Source of the DNA: an uncultured Prevotella sp.
GTDB taxonomy: Bacteria; Bacteroidota; Bacteroidia; Bacteroidales; Bacteroidaceae
Length of the DNA: 23,965 nucleotides
Reading direction: 5' to 3'
Assembly: GCA_900556465.1 (NCBI GenBank)
Contig: USPK01000022.1
Coordinates: 1-23,965 of the forward strand
Under the pieces are notes generated by a model. The model was given only the letters and a program-made list of their open reading frames with translations, was not told the DNA's origin and did not search any database. Shown piece by piece: positions 1 to 13,700 of this stretch. The position numbers and the translations under genes are program-made. Each line of letters opens with the position of its first letter. Position 1 is the first letter of the stretch.

Positions 1-180
1 AGGGGCCGCAGCCGGCGGCGAAGGGGGCCGGAGGGCCGCCAGAGCTGTGGCAAATGCTGACATTTTAGGCCCTTAGGACCGCTAACAGGGGCTAAAAACA
101 GCGGAGAATTGAAAACATAAGCAAAAATAAAGGTAACGAAATCGAAATAAAGGCTAAACATTTTTGTAATAAGCCCACCG

Positions 181-188
181 TACTTTTG
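181..188 (+). promoter_or_regulatory. Bacteroidota -7 promoter element upstream of the TonB-dependent receptor
   Basis: TACTTTTG matches the Bacteroidota -7 consensus TAnnTTTG exactly. It lies 26 bases before the receptor ATG, which implies a short leader of about 20 nt. No TTTG is found at the usual 19-21 nt upstream; the nearest is at 163-166, 14 nt away, so the -33 half is weak. A weak -33 could mean the promoter needs an activator, which is inference. Confidence 0.55.
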
Positions 189-214
189 CACTCGGAAACA
201 ATATTTTCTATTTG

Positions 215-2947
215 ATGCAAAACGGTAGATGGGCTATTGCCCTGGGAATGGCGCTACTGCCAGCCCTTCCCGCACTGGCGGACGGACCGGACGAAACGAC
301 GGACACGGACACCAAGGTATTGAAAGGAGAACTCGTAGATGCGGCCACCGGCGAACGGATTATCGGCGCAAGTGTTTACTTCAAGGACGACCGCGAACAC
401 GGTACGACCACGGGGCTCGACGGCTCGTTCCGCCTGGAGCTGAACGGCGAGGGCCGCACGCTGGTCTGCTCGTGCCTGGGCTACAACAGCCGCGAGTACG
501 TCGTCACCTCGACGGAGACGACGCTGTCCATACCGATGGACGAGATGAACACGCAGCTGGGCGAGGCCACCGTATTCGCCTTCAACCCGGGCCGTACAGA
601 AGCCGGCGCGCGCAGCATGGAGAAGCGGGCCATGAACGTCATCAACGTGATGAGCGCCAAGGCCATCGAGCTGTCGCCGGACCTGACGGTGGGCAACGCC
701 CTGGGCCGCATGTCGGGCATCACGCTCGAGCGCAGCGAGAGCGGCGAGGGGCAGTACGCCATCCTGCGCGGCATGGACAAACGCTATAACTACACGCTCG
801 TGAACGGGATAAAAATCCCGAGCCCCGACAACAAGAACCGCTACGTGCCGCTGGACATCTTCCCGGCCGAGCTGCTGGACCGCATCGAGGTACACAAGTC
901 GCTCACGGCCGACCTCGAGGGCGACGGCATCGGGGGCGCGGTGAACCTGGTGATGAAGGACGCGCCGGACCGCAGGACGCTGACGGTCAACGCCTCGGTG
1001 GGCTACAGCGGCCTCTATTTCGACCGCTCCTTCTCCTCGTTCGAGACGGGCGGCATCCAGTCGAAGTCGCCGAACGAGTTGCACGGCGAGGACTACCGCG
1101 TTTCGTCGGCGGACTTCACGATGAAGAATCTGCACATGGACCGGCTGAAGTTCGTCCCCGACTTCACGGCCGGCGCCTCCTACGGCGACCGCTTCTTCGA
1201 CAAGAAGCTGGGCATCATGGCGGCCCTGAGTTTCCAGAACAACCACCGCGGGAAGAGCAGTGACATCTATTACGAGGCGGGCTCTTCCTCTTACGGCGAA
1301 ACGACCTACCGCGACTTTTCCGAACAGCAGACGCGCCTGGGCGCGCACCTGAAGCTGGACTACCAGCTGGCCCGGCACCACAAGCTGACGTGGTACAACG
1401 GTTACATCTTCTTCCGGAACCAGCAGGTGCGCGACGCTCAGGCGCCGCTCGAGGAAGAGGTGCGCCTGCGGCTGAACAAGCAGGGCATCTTCAACTCGAC
1501 CCTGGCGGGCGAGCACAGCCTGGCGGACGAACGGCTGGAACTGAACTGGCGCGCCGTCTACTCGAAGGCGACGAACCGCACGCCGGACAACACGCAGATC
1601 AACCTGACGTCGTCGCGCTCGGGCCTGCAGACGCTGTCGGTGGACCGCGCCGCCACGCGCCGCTGGGAGCACAACTCGGACGAAGACAAGGCGGGCTACG
1701 CCGACCTGACGTACCACTTCGAAGTGCCCTTCGGGACGCTCGACGTGAAGGGCGGCGGCATGTACCGCGACAAGCAGCGCTCGAGCTTCTACAACGAATA
1801 CGTTTTCACGGCCCCGGACGACAACCGCTCGCAGGTGCGCGGCGAGGACTGGACGAACTTTGACGAACTGGACCTCGAGGCGCCCCGCTTCGGCATGCTG
1901 ACCGACCCGCTCAACTACGACGCGTCGGAAAAGGTGGGCGCGGCCTACCTGCTGGGCGAACTGACCTTCGGCCGCTGGTACTTCACGGCGGGCCTGCGCG
2001 CGGAGCACACGAACCAGGGCTACTACCTGAAATACCCGACGGAAGGGGCCCGCAACGAGGCTTACCAGAAGTACTGGGACTTCCTCCCGGACTTCCACGC
2101 CAAATACGAGGTACACGAAAACGCGAACCTGCGCTTCTCGTATGCCCGCGCCATCAACCGCCCGAGCTTCTTTGAGATTGTGCCCTACAACATTATCAAC
2201 GAGGACTACAAGGAGCGGGGCAATCCGGACCTGAAACACACCGTGGCGGACAACCTCGACTTGCGCTACGAGTGGTTCCCCCATCCCTCGGAACAAATCA
2301 TGGTGGGCCTCTTCTACAAGCACATCCAGAACCCGATTGAATACGGCATGGAGACGAGCGGCCAGGACACGTACTACACGCCCGAGAACTTCGGTACGGC
2401 CAACAACTTCGGCGTGGAGGTAGACCTGACGAAATACTTCAACCGCTTCGGCGTGCGCCTGAACTATACGTACACGCACTCCAGCATCACGACGGACAAG
2501 ACGATAGAAGTAGCCAACACGGACCCGAACAACCCGGCGACGGTGATCACCCAGACGGTGCGCGAGACGCGCCCGCTCTTCGGACAGGCCGGCCACGTGT
2601 TCAACCTGGCCCTGCTCTACAAGGACACGGAGAACGGATGGGACGCGCAACTGGCCTTCAACTACACGGGACAGCGCCTGGCCATCGTGTCGCGCTTCTA
2701 CGAGAACGACAGCTGGGAGGACGGCTACCCGCAGCTGGACGCCTCGCTCGAGAAACGCTTCGGCGACAGCGGCTTCAGCCTCTTTGCCAAGGCCAACAAC
2801 CTCCTGAACCTGCCGATCATCCAGTTCACGAAAAAGAACTGGCGCAACGAGAACGCCACCGAGGCCGAACGCCACAAGGGCGGCATCCTGGAACGCAAGG
2901 AACGCTTCGGCCAGAGCTTCCTGGTGGGCGTACGCTTCAAACTCTGA
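215..2947 (+). CDS. TonB-dependent outer membrane receptor with N-terminal carboxypeptidase-regulatory-like domain
   Basis: Outer-membrane beta-barrel transporter powered by TonB/ExbBD; the substrate is unknown. The 910-residue protein begins with a signal peptide (about residues 1-23, hydrophobic run ending ALPALA). A CarboxypepD_reg-like beta-sandwich follows at about 37-112 (LKGELVDAATGERIIGASV, then TTTGLDGSFRL), typical of Bacteroidota receptors. The plug domain is at about 130-260 (YAILRGMDKRYNYTLVNGIKIPSP, split here as YAILRGMDKRYNY and TLVNGIKIP; then LLDRIEVHKS and GGAVNLVMKD). The barrel runs to the C-terminus, which ends in aromatic/hydrophobic residues as usual for Omp85/BAM substrates. 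The plug wording (RGMDKRYN, VNGIKIPSPD, VPLDIFPAELLD) resembles the FecA/Xanthomonas-Caulobacter-like receptor class more than SusC. An in-frame TTG at 212 is also possible, but the ATG at 215 is preferred. The lipoprotein and phosphatase genes that follow suggest one operon. There is no SusD gene downstream. Confidence 0.93.
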   Translation: MQNGRWAIALGMALLPALPALADGPDETTDTDTKVLKGELVDAATGERIIGASVYFKDDREHGTTTGLDGSFRLELNGEGRTLVCSCLGYNSREYVVTSTETTLSIPMDEMNTQLGEATVFAFNPGRTEAGARSMEKRAMNVINVMSAKAIELSPDLTVGNALGRMSGITLERSESGEGQYAILRGMDKRYNYTLVNGIKIPSPDNKNRYVPLDIFPAELLDRIEVHKSLTADLEGDGIGGAVNLVMKDAPDRRTLTVNASVGYSGLYFDRSFSSFETGGIQSKSPNELHGEDYRVSSADFTMKNLHMDRLKFVPDFTAGASYGDRFFDKKLGIMAALSFQNNHRGKSSDIYYEAGSSSYGETTYRDFSEQQTRLGAHLKLDYQLARHHKLTWYNGYIFFRNQQVRDAQAPLEEEVRLRLNKQGIFNSTLAGEHSLADERLELNWRAVYSKATNRTPDNTQINLTSSRSGLQTLSVDRAATRRWEHNSDEDKAGYADLTYHFEVPFGTLDVKGGGMYRDKQRSSFYNEYVFTAPDDNRSQVRGEDWTNFDELDLEAPRFGMLTDPLNYDASEKVGAAYLLGELTFGRWYFTAGLRAEHTNQGYYLKYPTEGARNEAYQKYWDFLPDFHAKYEVHENANLRFSYARAINRPSFFEIVPYNIINEDYKERGNPDLKHTVADNLDLRYEWFPHPSEQIMVGLFYKHIQNPIEYGMETSGQDTYYTPENFGTANNFGVEVDLTKYFNRFGVRLNYTYTHSSITTDKTIEVANTDPNNPATVITQTVRETRPLFGQAGHVFNLALLYKDTENGWDAQLAFNYTGQRLAIVSRFYENDSWEDGYPQLDASLEKRFGDSGFSLFAKANNLLNLPIIQFTKKNWRNENATEAERHKGGILERKERFGQSFLVGVRFKL

Positions 2948-2988
2948 AATCCATTCATCAAACCATAACCCTTTTATTCATTCCAACA

Positions 2989-4398
2989 ATGAAAGCTAAA
3001 ACGATTTTGCTGGCTATGCTGGCTATCTCTGCCTCCGCTTTCACGGCGTGCAGCGACGACGATGAAGACGACGTGATCATTACCCCGCCCATAGAGACAC
3101 CGGACGAGGAGATCACCGCCAACGACACGGTCTACGGCACCTGGGAAGCCGGCTCGACCATTACGGTCAGCGGTCACCACCTGACGGTGCCCGAGGGCCA
3201 GAGCCTGACCATCGAGGAGGGCGTGACGGTCATCTTCGACGACAACGGTGTGGGAGCCAGCCACACGCCGATTGAGTTTATCGTGGACGGCAGCCTCTAC
3301 TGCAAGGGTACGGCCGAACGTCCCGTGCGCCTGACGGTGGCCGAAGACCAGCGCACCACGGCCAACGCCTTCAAGGGCCTCTGGGGCGGCATCGTCGCCA
3401 CGGAGAGCTGCCCCGAGATGCTCATCGACCACACGATTATCGAGTACACGGGCGGCATGGTCTCGCAGGACTCTCCCTCCGGCCTGAAGGGCATCTACAC
3501 GCCGGGTGACGACTACGACCCGCAGATCACGACGAACAACGTGAACGGCCGTTACGTCATCACGAACAGCACGCTGCGCTACGGCGTTTCGGACGCCATC
3601 TACATGATGGGCGGCGAGGGCGCCATCTACAACAACACGTTCTACGCCAACGGTTCGACGGGCGGCGAAGCCATCAACGTGAAGGCGGGCTGCCGCGTGG
3701 ACGCTGCCTTCAACCTGATTTACTCGCCGAATACGAACGGCCTGAAGCTGGCCTCCTCCGGCCAGAACGACGAGGCCGGCCGTCACCAGGCCATGATTCG
3801 CGCCTACAACAACACGATTGTCAATGCCGGCTGGCGCCGCGACGGCGTGAAGGGCGGCGGCATCTACGTGGAGAAGCAGGCCCTGGTGAGCGTTTACAAC
3901 AACCTGCTGGTGAACTGCAAGTTCAAGGCCATGACGCCGGACTGGGGTAACCCGGGTCTGGACGACGGAGCCGAGGGTGCGGCCCTGGCGAGCGTCATCG
4001 ACTACAACTTCTACACGGCCGGTACCGCCGAGAGCACGCTGCCGCAAGACGTGGCCGACGGCACGACGAACGCCTACCTGAGCCTGGTAGCCCCCAACGA
4101 CGACGTTTATCCCGAGGCCATCGACGTGCACAGCATCTTCAGCACCTCGGCCGGCGACGCCGCAACGGACCCGCAGTTCGTCAACTTCCCGTACCTGACG
4201 AACCCGCTGACGGACTACGTGCTCGACACGGACTGGGACTTCCACGTAGCGCCGACGTCTCCGGTGCTGCAGGGCGCCTATAACGGCAACGATGCCGACA
4301 TGCAGCCCTTCTTCAGCACGACGGGTCTGAGCGTGAACGGCACGACGTACAGAACGCCGGCTCCCGCCAACTACTTCGGCGCTTTCGGCACGCTCTGA
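2989..4398 (+). CDS. Surface-type lipoprotein with right-handed parallel beta-helix
   Basis: The 469-residue protein starts with a lipoprotein signal peptide and a lipobox ending at Cys21 (SAFTAC). The next residues, SDDDEDD, are an acidic stretch of the kind that acts as a lipoprotein export signal to the outer face of the outer membrane in Bacteroidota. From about residue 45 the sequence resembles the right-handed parallel beta-helix fold, with repeated short strands and Asn-rich turns (VPEGQSLTIEEGVTV, GRYVITNSTLRYGVSDAIYM, GAIYNNTFYANG, YNNTIVNAG, VYNNLLVNC). No pectate-lyase catalytic set is evident, so a binding role is as likely as an enzymatic one. The gene begins 41 nt after the receptor stop without a Shine-Dalgarno or a terminator between them. 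By position it could be the receptor's surface partner, replacing SusD; that is inference. A longer in-frame reading upstream lies inside the receptor gene and lacks the signal peptide, so the ATG at 2989 is chosen. Confidence 0.85.
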   Translation: MKAKTILLAMLAISASAFTACSDDDEDDVIITPPIETPDEEITANDTVYGTWEAGSTITVSGHHLTVPEGQSLTIEEGVTVIFDDNGVGASHTPIEFIVDGSLYCKGTAERPVRLTVAEDQRTTANAFKGLWGGIVATESCPEMLIDHTIIEYTGGMVSQDSPSGLKGIYTPGDDYDPQITTNNVNGRYVITNSTLRYGVSDAIYMMGGEGAIYNNTFYANGSTGGEAINVKAGCRVDAAFNLIYSPNTNGLKLASSGQNDEAGRHQAMIRAYNNTIVNAGWRRDGVKGGGIYVEKQALVSVYNNLLVNCKFKAMTPDWGNPGLDDGAEGAALASVIDYNFYTAGTAESTLPQDVADGTTNAYLSLVAPNDDVYPEAIDVHSIFSTSAGDAATDPQFVNFPYLTNPLTDYVLDTDWDFHVAPTSPVLQGAYNGNDADMQPFFSTTGLSVNGTTYRTPAPANYFGAFGTL

Positions 4399-4453
4399 TG
4401 GCGACCACGGACGGAAACGAAAATCCATTTACTCTATTATTCACCTTGCAAAG

Positions 4454-4481
4454 CGGGGGGCGACGTTTGCGCCGTCCCCCG
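4454..4481 (+). promoter_or_regulatory. Intercistronic GC-rich hairpin between the lipoprotein and phosphatase genes
   Basis: The 12-bp stem (5' arm CGGGGGGCGACG, loop TTTG, 3' arm CGCCGTCCCCCG) has one G-T wobble and one A-C mismatch. It is followed by TTAGCGTAAAAACCC, not a T tract. It is therefore more likely an mRNA-stability or attenuation element than a full terminator. The phosphatase ATG is 28 nt downstream of the stem. Confidence 0.6.
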
Positions 4482-4508
4482 TTAGCGTAAAAACCCACAC
4501 ACCACACA

Positions 4509-5438
4509 ATGAAAAAGCTCTTATTCACCCTCTGCCTCCTGCTCAGCGCCACCCTGTCGGCCCAGACGCCGGCGGACTGGGAGGCCCTGAAACGCACGGC
4601 CAACTTCTTCATGGCGAACGACATGGGGCGCAACGGCTACTACGACCAGAAACCGATAGCCGACGTCATGGGCCGCATGGCCGAGGTCATCGGCCCGGAA
4701 TGCGTGTTTGCAGCCGGCGACATCCATCATTTCTGGGGCGTGGCCAGCACGCAGGACCCGCTCTGGATGACCAACTTTGAACTGATTTACACGCACCCGG
4801 AACTGATGATACCCTGGTACCCCATCCTGGGCAACCACGAGTACCGGGGCAACACGCAGGCGGTCATCGACTACTCGAACGTGAGCCGCCGCTGGATGAT
4901 GCCGGGACGCTACTACACGAAGACGTTCGACGAGGACGGCGTGACGCTGCGCTTCATCATGATCGACACGGCGCCCCTCATTGACCGCTACCGCGAAAAT
5001 CCGGAGAAATATCACGACGCCAGCGAACAGGACCTCAACGCCCAGCTGACGTGGCTGGAACAGGAACTGAAGGCCGCCAAAGAGGACTGGGTCATCGTCA
5101 TCGGCCATCACCCCATCTACGCCGAGACGCCGAAGGAGGAGTCCGAGCGGGCCAACATGCAGGAGCGCGTGGGAAAAATCCTGGCGCGTTACAACGTGGA
5201 CATCTACGCCTGTGGCCACATCCACAACTTCCAGCACGTGAAGGTGAAGGGCTGCAAGACGGACTTCGTGGTGAACTCCTCGGCATCGCTGGCCCGCGAG
5301 GTGCATCCCGTCGAGGGCACGCAGTTCTGCAGCCCCGAGGAAGGCTTTGCCGTCATCGCGGCGGACAAGAAAGAACTGGACCTGCACTTCGTGGACAAGA
5401 CGGGGAAGGTGATTTACACCGTACACCGCACGAAGTAA
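4509..5438 (+). CDS. Secreted purple-acid-phosphatase-like metallophosphoesterase
   Basis: A 309-residue calcineurin-like metallophosphoesterase, predicted to hydrolyse phosphate esters in the periplasm or at the surface using a dinuclear metal site. The signal peptide covers residues 1-18 (cleavage SA|Q). The family motifs appear in order: Asp38 in NDMGR (usually GDWG), GDIHH at 70-74 (usually GDNFY), GNHEY at 108-112, GHHPIYA at 199-205, and GHIHNFQH at 236-243. Overall it resembles tartrate-resistant acid phosphatase (ACP5-like) rather than a nucleotidase. The usual GDNFY tyrosine that ligates ferric iron and gives the purple colour has no clear counterpart in GDIHHF, so metal use may differ. 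It is the third gene of the receptor-lipoprotein operon, 110 nt after the lipoprotein and behind an intercistronic hairpin. This suggests that phosphate is released from a substrate bound or imported by the first two proteins; the coupling is inference. Confidence 0.9.
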   Translation: MKKLLFTLCLLLSATLSAQTPADWEALKRTANFFMANDMGRNGYYDQKPIADVMGRMAEVIGPECVFAAGDIHHFWGVASTQDPLWMTNFELIYTHPELMIPWYPILGNHEYRGNTQAVIDYSNVSRRWMMPGRYYTKTFDEDGVTLRFIMIDTAPLIDRYRENPEKYHDASEQDLNAQLTWLEQELKAAKEDWVIVIGHHPIYAETPKEESERANMQERVGKILARYNVDIYACGHIHNFQHVKVKGCKTDFVVNSSASLAREVHPVEGTQFCSPEEGFAVIAADKKELDLHFVDKTGKVIYTVHRTK

Positions 5439-5457
5439 GCCCCTGCCATAACGACTT

Positions 5458-5490
5458 CTCCCTCCTGCGGACATGAGCCGCAGGAGGGAG
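5458..5490 (+). terminator. Terminator of the receptor-lipoprotein-phosphatase operon
   Basis: A perfect 13-bp stem (CTCCCTCCTGCGG / CCGCAGGAGGGAG) with a 7-nt loop starts 20 nt after the phosphatase stop. The tail ATTCGTATTC is only moderately T-rich. Confidence 0.75.
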
Positions 5491-5532
5491 ATTCGTATTC
5501 CGACGCCCGGCCACCGCTCCAGGGCATGGCTC

Positions 5533-5564
5533 AAAAAAGCCCTGCCGCGCAGAAGCGGCAGGGC
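5533..5564 (-). terminator. Rho-independent terminator of the methyltransferase gene
   Basis: On the minus strand a perfect 10-bp stem (GCCCTGCCGC / GCGGCAGGGC) with a 6-nt loop is followed directly by six T residues. It starts 8 nt after the methyltransferase stop. Together with the plus-strand hairpin at 5458-5490 it separates two convergent units. Confidence 0.9.
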
Positions 5565-5572
5565 AAGGGCAA

Positions 5573-6298
5573 TCAGCGCGCCACGGTGAGGCGCGCGAGG
5601 TAGTCGTAGTGTTCGCCGCGGGCGAGGAGCTCGGCGCGAAAGCCGCAGGCCCGGGCGGCACCGGCGAGGGTGTCGAAATCGACATAGAGCCAGCGGAACG
5701 GGCGGCCGCGCTCGCCCCGGTAGGAAAAGGTATAGTCGACCTCGCCATAGTAACGGTCGTCGGGGAGGTCGACGAGCTGCCCGTCCTCGTCCTCGAACAG
5801 ATAGCGGAGGTCCGACGAGTCGGCCAGGACCTGCCCGCCGGGGGCCAGGAGGCTGCGGCAGCGTTCCAACCAGCGGGGCAGGCCGTCGAGCGTGCCGGCC
5901 AGGCCGAGACCGTTCATGAGGAAAAGGAGGGTGTCATAGGGCGCGCCGGGCACGTCGCCGTAGAAGTCGGCCAGGTGGGCGGCGGCAACGCCGCGACGGC
6001 GCATGGTCTGCACGGCCAGCGGCGAAACGTCGACGGCCGTGACGCGGAGACCGGCGGCCTGGAGCGCCAGGCTGTGGCAACCGGCGCCGGCGCCGACATC
6101 GAGCACGCGTCCGCGGCAATGGCGCAGGGCCGTGCGCTCGAGCGGGGCCATGGCCGCCTCGGTGCGGAAAAAGGTGGCGACGGGGAGTTCGTCGTCGTCG
6201 AACTGCGGGGAGAGCACCAGAAGACGGTCGGCCGCGCCGCGTTCGTAGAAATCGGAGACCGCCCGCCCTAAGGGATCGGCTGCTGAAGAGTGGGACAT
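5573..6298 (-). CDS. Class I SAM-dependent methyltransferase, target unknown
   Basis: The 241-residue protein has a Rossmann-type methyltransferase core. Motif I is VLDVGAGAG at residues 65-73, which binds S-adenosylmethionine. The acidic end of strand 2 is at Asp90 (VTAVDVS). A motif IV-like strand (YDTLLFLMNGLGL) and a post-motif region (LLAPGGQVLADSSD) follow. The short N-terminal helix (DPLGRAVSDFYERG) and the C-terminal part, rich in Tyr/Phe/Arg, may contact the substrate. The methylated target cannot be read from the sequence. The ATG at 6298 is chosen because the frame upstream is Arg/Pro-rich with no family resemblance. The gene is monocistronic, lying between the rpoC terminator and its own terminator. 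The region before the start (CTATACCTATTATAT) is AT-rich but has no TAnnTTTG element. Confidence 0.88.
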   Translation of the reverse strand: MSHSSAADPLGRAVSDFYERGAADRLLVLSPQFDDDELPVATFFRTEAAMAPLERTALRHCRGRVLDVGAGAGCHSLALQAAGLRVTAVDVSPLAVQTMRRRGVAAAHLADFYGDVPGAPYDTLLFLMNGLGLAGTLDGLPRWLERCRSLLAPGGQVLADSSDLRYLFEDEDGQLVDLPDDRYYGEVDYTFSYRGERGRPFRWLYVDFDTLAGAARACGFRAELLARGEHYDYLARLTVAR

Positions 6299-6378
6299 AT
6301 ATAATAGGTATAGGTGAGGCGGAACGCCGCACGCCGCGAAGCGGACGGCCGCGCGGGAAGGCGAACGCCGGAAAAGGG

Positions 6379-6420
6379 AAAAAACAAGGGCCCGACACTC
6401 CGGTGGAAATATCGGGCCCC
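6379..6420 (-). terminator. Terminator of the rpoB-rpoC operon
   Basis: On the minus strand GGGCCCGA and TCGGGCCC pair across a 16-nt loop, followed by TTGTTTTTT. It lies about 30 nt after the rpoC stop and ends the long ribosomal protein/RNA polymerase transcript before the methyltransferase gene. Confidence 0.88.
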
Positions 6421-6450
6421 TTAAAGGTCTTACAATACAGGGCGCGGGAA

Positions 6451-10743
<4,293 letters not shown>

Positions 10744-10786
10744 ATCGTGTTTGTGTATGATCGTATGTAATGCGTTCAAACTCGGA

Positions 10787-13700
10787 TTATTCCAGCGTAA
10801 TACTCAAGCCCAGGCCACGCAACTCGTGCAGGAGGACGTTGAGAGATTCGGGAATGCCTGGCGTTGGCATGGGATCGCCCTTGACGATGGCTTCGTAGGC
10901 TTTGGAACGGCCAACGACGTCGTCGGACTTGATGGTAAGAATCTCCTGAAGTACGTGGGCCGCACCGAACGCCTCGACGGCCCAGACCTCCATCTCACCA
11001 AATCGCTGACCACCGAACTGTGCTTTACCACCAAGGGGTTGCTGTGTGATGAGAGAGTACGGACCAATGGAGCGGGCGTGCATCTTGTCCTCGACCATGT
11101 GGCCCAGTTTCAACATGTAGGTGATGCCGACCGTAGCCTTCTGGTCAAAGGCTTCGCCGGTGCCGCCGTCGTAAAGCTGCGTGGAGCCGTAGCGCGGCAG
11201 GCCGGCCTTGTCGGTCCACTCGCAGAGGTCCTCGAGCTTCGCGCCGTCGAAGATAGGCGTGGCGAACTTGACGCCCAGGCGCTTGCCGGCAGCTCCCAGC
11301 ACCGCCTCAAAGATCTGGCCCAAGTTCATACGGGAAGGCACACCCAACGGGTTCAACACGATATCGACCGGCGTACCGTCGGCGAGGAAGGGCATATCCT
11401 CCTGGCGGACAATCTTAGAAACGATACCCTTGTTTCCGTGGCGGCCGGCCATTTTGTCGCCGACGCCGATCTTACGCTTCTTCGCCACGTAGACCTTGGC
11501 CATCTGGATGATGCCGGAGGGCAATTCGTCGCCGATGGTAATGGCGAACTTCTTGCGCTTCAGCACGGCGTCCATGATGTTGTATTTCTTCAAATAGTTG
11601 ATGACCAGCTTCCGGACGAGTTCGTTGGTATGTTCGTCGTCCGTCCAATTGCTCAACTGCACGGAGGTGTAGTCCAGGCTGTTCAGGACGCTCTTGCCGA
11701 ACTTGGCTCCCTTGGCGATGACCTCCGTACCAATATTGTCCTTGACGCCCTGCGACGTCTTGTCCTGGACGAGGGTCAGCAACTTGTCAATCATCAAGGC
11801 CTTCAGTTCGGCGGCCTCCTGTGCGAAGTCGTCGTCGAGTTTCTGGAGTTTCACCTTGTCTGCGGCCTTGGACGAACGGTTCTTGATGGCCTTGGCGAAC
11901 AAGCGCTTTCCGATAACGACGCCCGAGAGCGAAGGATTCGCCTTGAGGGAAGCGTCTTTCACATCGCCGGCCTTGTCGCCGAAAATGGCGCGCAGCAACT
12001 TCTCCTCCGGCGTGGGATCGCTCTCGCCCTTCGGCGTGATCTTACCAATCAGGATGTCGCCGGGATTTACACGGGCACCGATGCGGATGATACCGTTGTC
12101 GTCGAGATCCTTCGTAGCGTCCTCGCTCACATTGGGGATGTCGTTGGTCAGTTCCTCCATGCCGCGCTTGGTCTCACGGACTTCGAGCGAGAACTCATCG
12201 ACATGGACGGAAGTCAGAATATCCTCGCGGACCATGCGCTCGTTGAGCACGATGGCATCCTCGTAGTTGTAGCCCTTCCACGGCATGTAGGCCACAAGCA
12301 GGTTGCGACCCAAGGCCAATTCGCCGTTCTCCGTGGCATAACCTTCGGTCAGGATGTCGCCGGCCTTCACGCGCTGTCCCTTCTCGCAGATGGGGCGCAG
12401 GTCGATCGTCATATTCTGGTTCGTGCGGCGGAACTTCGGAATCTTGTATTCCTTGGTGGCGGGCTCGAAGCTAACGAACTCTTCCTCTTCCGTACGGTCG
12501 TACGTGATGCGGATGGTGGTAGCGTCAACATATTCTACGACACCTTCACCCTCGGCGGTGATCATGGTGCGGGAATCCTCGCATACCTGCTTCTCGATGC
12601 CGGTGCCGACGATAGGCGCTTCGGAACGGATGAGCGGAACGGCCTGGCGCATCATGTTCGATCCCATCAAGGCGCGGTGGGCGTCGTCGTGTTCCAAGAA
12701 AGGAATCAACGAGGCGGCGATAGAGGCAATCTGCTGCGGCGACACGTCCATCAGTTCCACCTGCGAAGGCGGCACTACCGGATAGTCCGCATCCTGGCGG
12801 CACTTCACCTTGTCGCGAATGAAGGTTCCGTCGTCGCGCAACGGGGCGTTGCCCTGGCCGATAATCTTGCCTTCCTCCTCTTCGGCCGAAAGGTAGACCA
12901 CGTGGTCGTTGTCCAGGCCGACGCGCGAGTCGGAGACCTTGCGGTACGGGGTTTCGATGAAGCCCAGGTCGTTGATCTTGGCGTAGACGCAGAGCGAAGA
13001 AATCAGACCGATGTTCGGGCCTTCCGGCGACTCGATGGGGCAGAGGCGGCCGTAGTGGGTGTAGTGAACGTCGCGCACCTCGAAGCCGGCACGCTCGCGG
13101 GACAGACCGCCAGGACCGAGGGCCGAGAGACGGCGCTTGTGCGTTACTTCGGCCAGCGGGTTGGTCTGGTCCATGAACTGCGAGAGGGCATTCGTGCCGA
13201 AGAACGAGTTAATGACGGAAGAAATGGTCTTGGCGTTAATCAGGTCGGTCGGCGTGAAGACTTCGTTGTCACGGACATTCATGCGCTCGCGAATGGTGCG
13301 GCTCATACGGGCCAGACCGATGGCGAACTGATTGGAAAGCTGCTCGCCCACGGTTCTGACGCGGCGGTTGCTCAAATGGTCGATGTCGTCCACCTGTGCT
13401 TTCGAGTTAATCAGTTCTACGAGGTACTTGATAATCTCCGTGATGTCCTCGCGCGTCAGCACACGGACGTCGATGTCGGTGGAAAGGCCGAGCTTCTTAT
13501 TAATACGGTAGCGGCCTACCTCACCCAGGTCGTAACGCTTTTCCGAGAAGAAGAGGTTATTGATGACCTCCCGTGCGCTGGCATCATCGGCCGGGTCGGC
13601 ATTACGCAACTGGCGATAGATGTAGAGCACGGCTTCCTTCTCCGAATTACACGGGTCCTTCTGCAACGTGTTAAAGATGATGGAGTAGTCCGAAGCGGAG

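Noticed and set aside
62..98. An inverted repeat (TTTTAG-CCCT / AGGG-CTAAAA) near the window start as a terminator
   Set aside because: The T and A runs are inside the stem, not after it, on either strand, and the upstream gene is outside the window.
254..2875. An 873-codon open frame on the minus strand opposite the TonB-dependent receptor
   Set aside because: The translation is Val/Arg/Ala-rich with no domain or signal. It is a shadow created by the high-GC codon use of the receptor gene.
10744..10779. A 12-residue N-terminal extension of RpoC
   Set aside because: RpoC of Bacteroides and Prevotella begins at the MAF(K/R) residue, and the extra codons lie in the rpoB-rpoC spacer.
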